Of a DNA stretch of 5,922 nucleotides, positions 5,922 to 5,922 are shown piece after piece. The stretch's first letter is position 1. Every line of letters starts with the position of its first letter. The translations under genes were made by a program, and so were the position numbers. This DNA comes from Brevundimonas sp. (GTDB taxonomy: Bacteria; Pseudomonadota; Alphaproteobacteria; Caulobacterales; Caulobacteraceae). The DNA lies in assembly GCA_020253595.1 (NCBI GenBank), contig JADCBH010000058.1, positions 1 through 5,922 on the forward strand, written 5' to 3'. The notes beneath the pieces were generated by a model, which saw nothing but the letters and a program-made list of their open reading frames with translations, was not told where the DNA came from and did not search any database.

Positions 5922-5922
5922 C

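Noticed and set aside
1..5922. CRISPR array, tRNA, rRNA, insertion sequence or prophage genes.
   Set aside because: No spaced direct repeats, RNA gene signatures, transposase or integrase motifs were seen on either strand.

Overview
The window is GC-rich and densely coded, with little intergenic DNA, GC-biased third codon positions and weak Shine-Dalgarno sites. It reads as chromosomal DNA of an alphaproteobacterium. The gene repertoire (secreted M17 aminopeptidase, OFA/MCT-like MFS carrier, YciI protein, ABC permease plus DUF3299 lipoprotein) would suit Caulobacterales such as Brevundimonas or Caulobacter. That placement is an impression from gene style; there is no rRNA or other marker in the window.

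Layout, left to right. (1) Bases 2-472, + strand: the C-terminal part of an alpha/beta-hydrolase-fold protein whose nucleophile elbow reads G-V-G-A-G, without the usual serine. (2) Bases 473-622: a convergent intergenic gap with an imperfect hairpin and a six-copy 9-bp tandem repeat. (3) Bases 623-1930, - strand: a 12-helix MFS transporter. (4) Bases 1931-1971: a short divergent promoter region holding a perfect 18-bp palindrome that looks like an operator. (5) Bases 1972-2391, + strand: a YciI-domain protein. (6) Bases 2392-2490: a convergent gap with a small GC hairpin. (7) Bases 2491-4104, - strand: an exported M17 leucyl-aminopeptidase-like protein in which the conserved metal-binding lysine is asparagine. 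(8) Bases 4201-4824, - strand: a DUF3299 lipoprotein. (9) Bases 4824 to the right edge, - strand: a MacB/FtsX-type ABC permease with a histidine-rich periplasmic stretch, lacking its N-terminus because of the window edge.

The permease and the DUF3299 lipoprotein overlap by one base (TGATG) and are certainly one transcription unit. Their missing partners, probably an ATPase and perhaps a periplasmic metal-binding protein, should lie to the right of base 5922. Together they resemble zinc-linked ABC cassettes such as the Zrg system of Vibrio. The aminopeptidase follows after 96 bp in the same direction and may be cotranscribed. The MFS carrier and YciI gene share one divergent control region and may respond to the same ligand-sensing repressor. 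There is no CRISPR, tRNA, rRNA, insertion sequence or phage gene. The most noteworthy points are the Lys-to-Asn change in the M17 metal site, the His-rich permease/DUF3299 pair, the operator-like palindrome, and the 9-bp repeat that places three GANTC sites in register.
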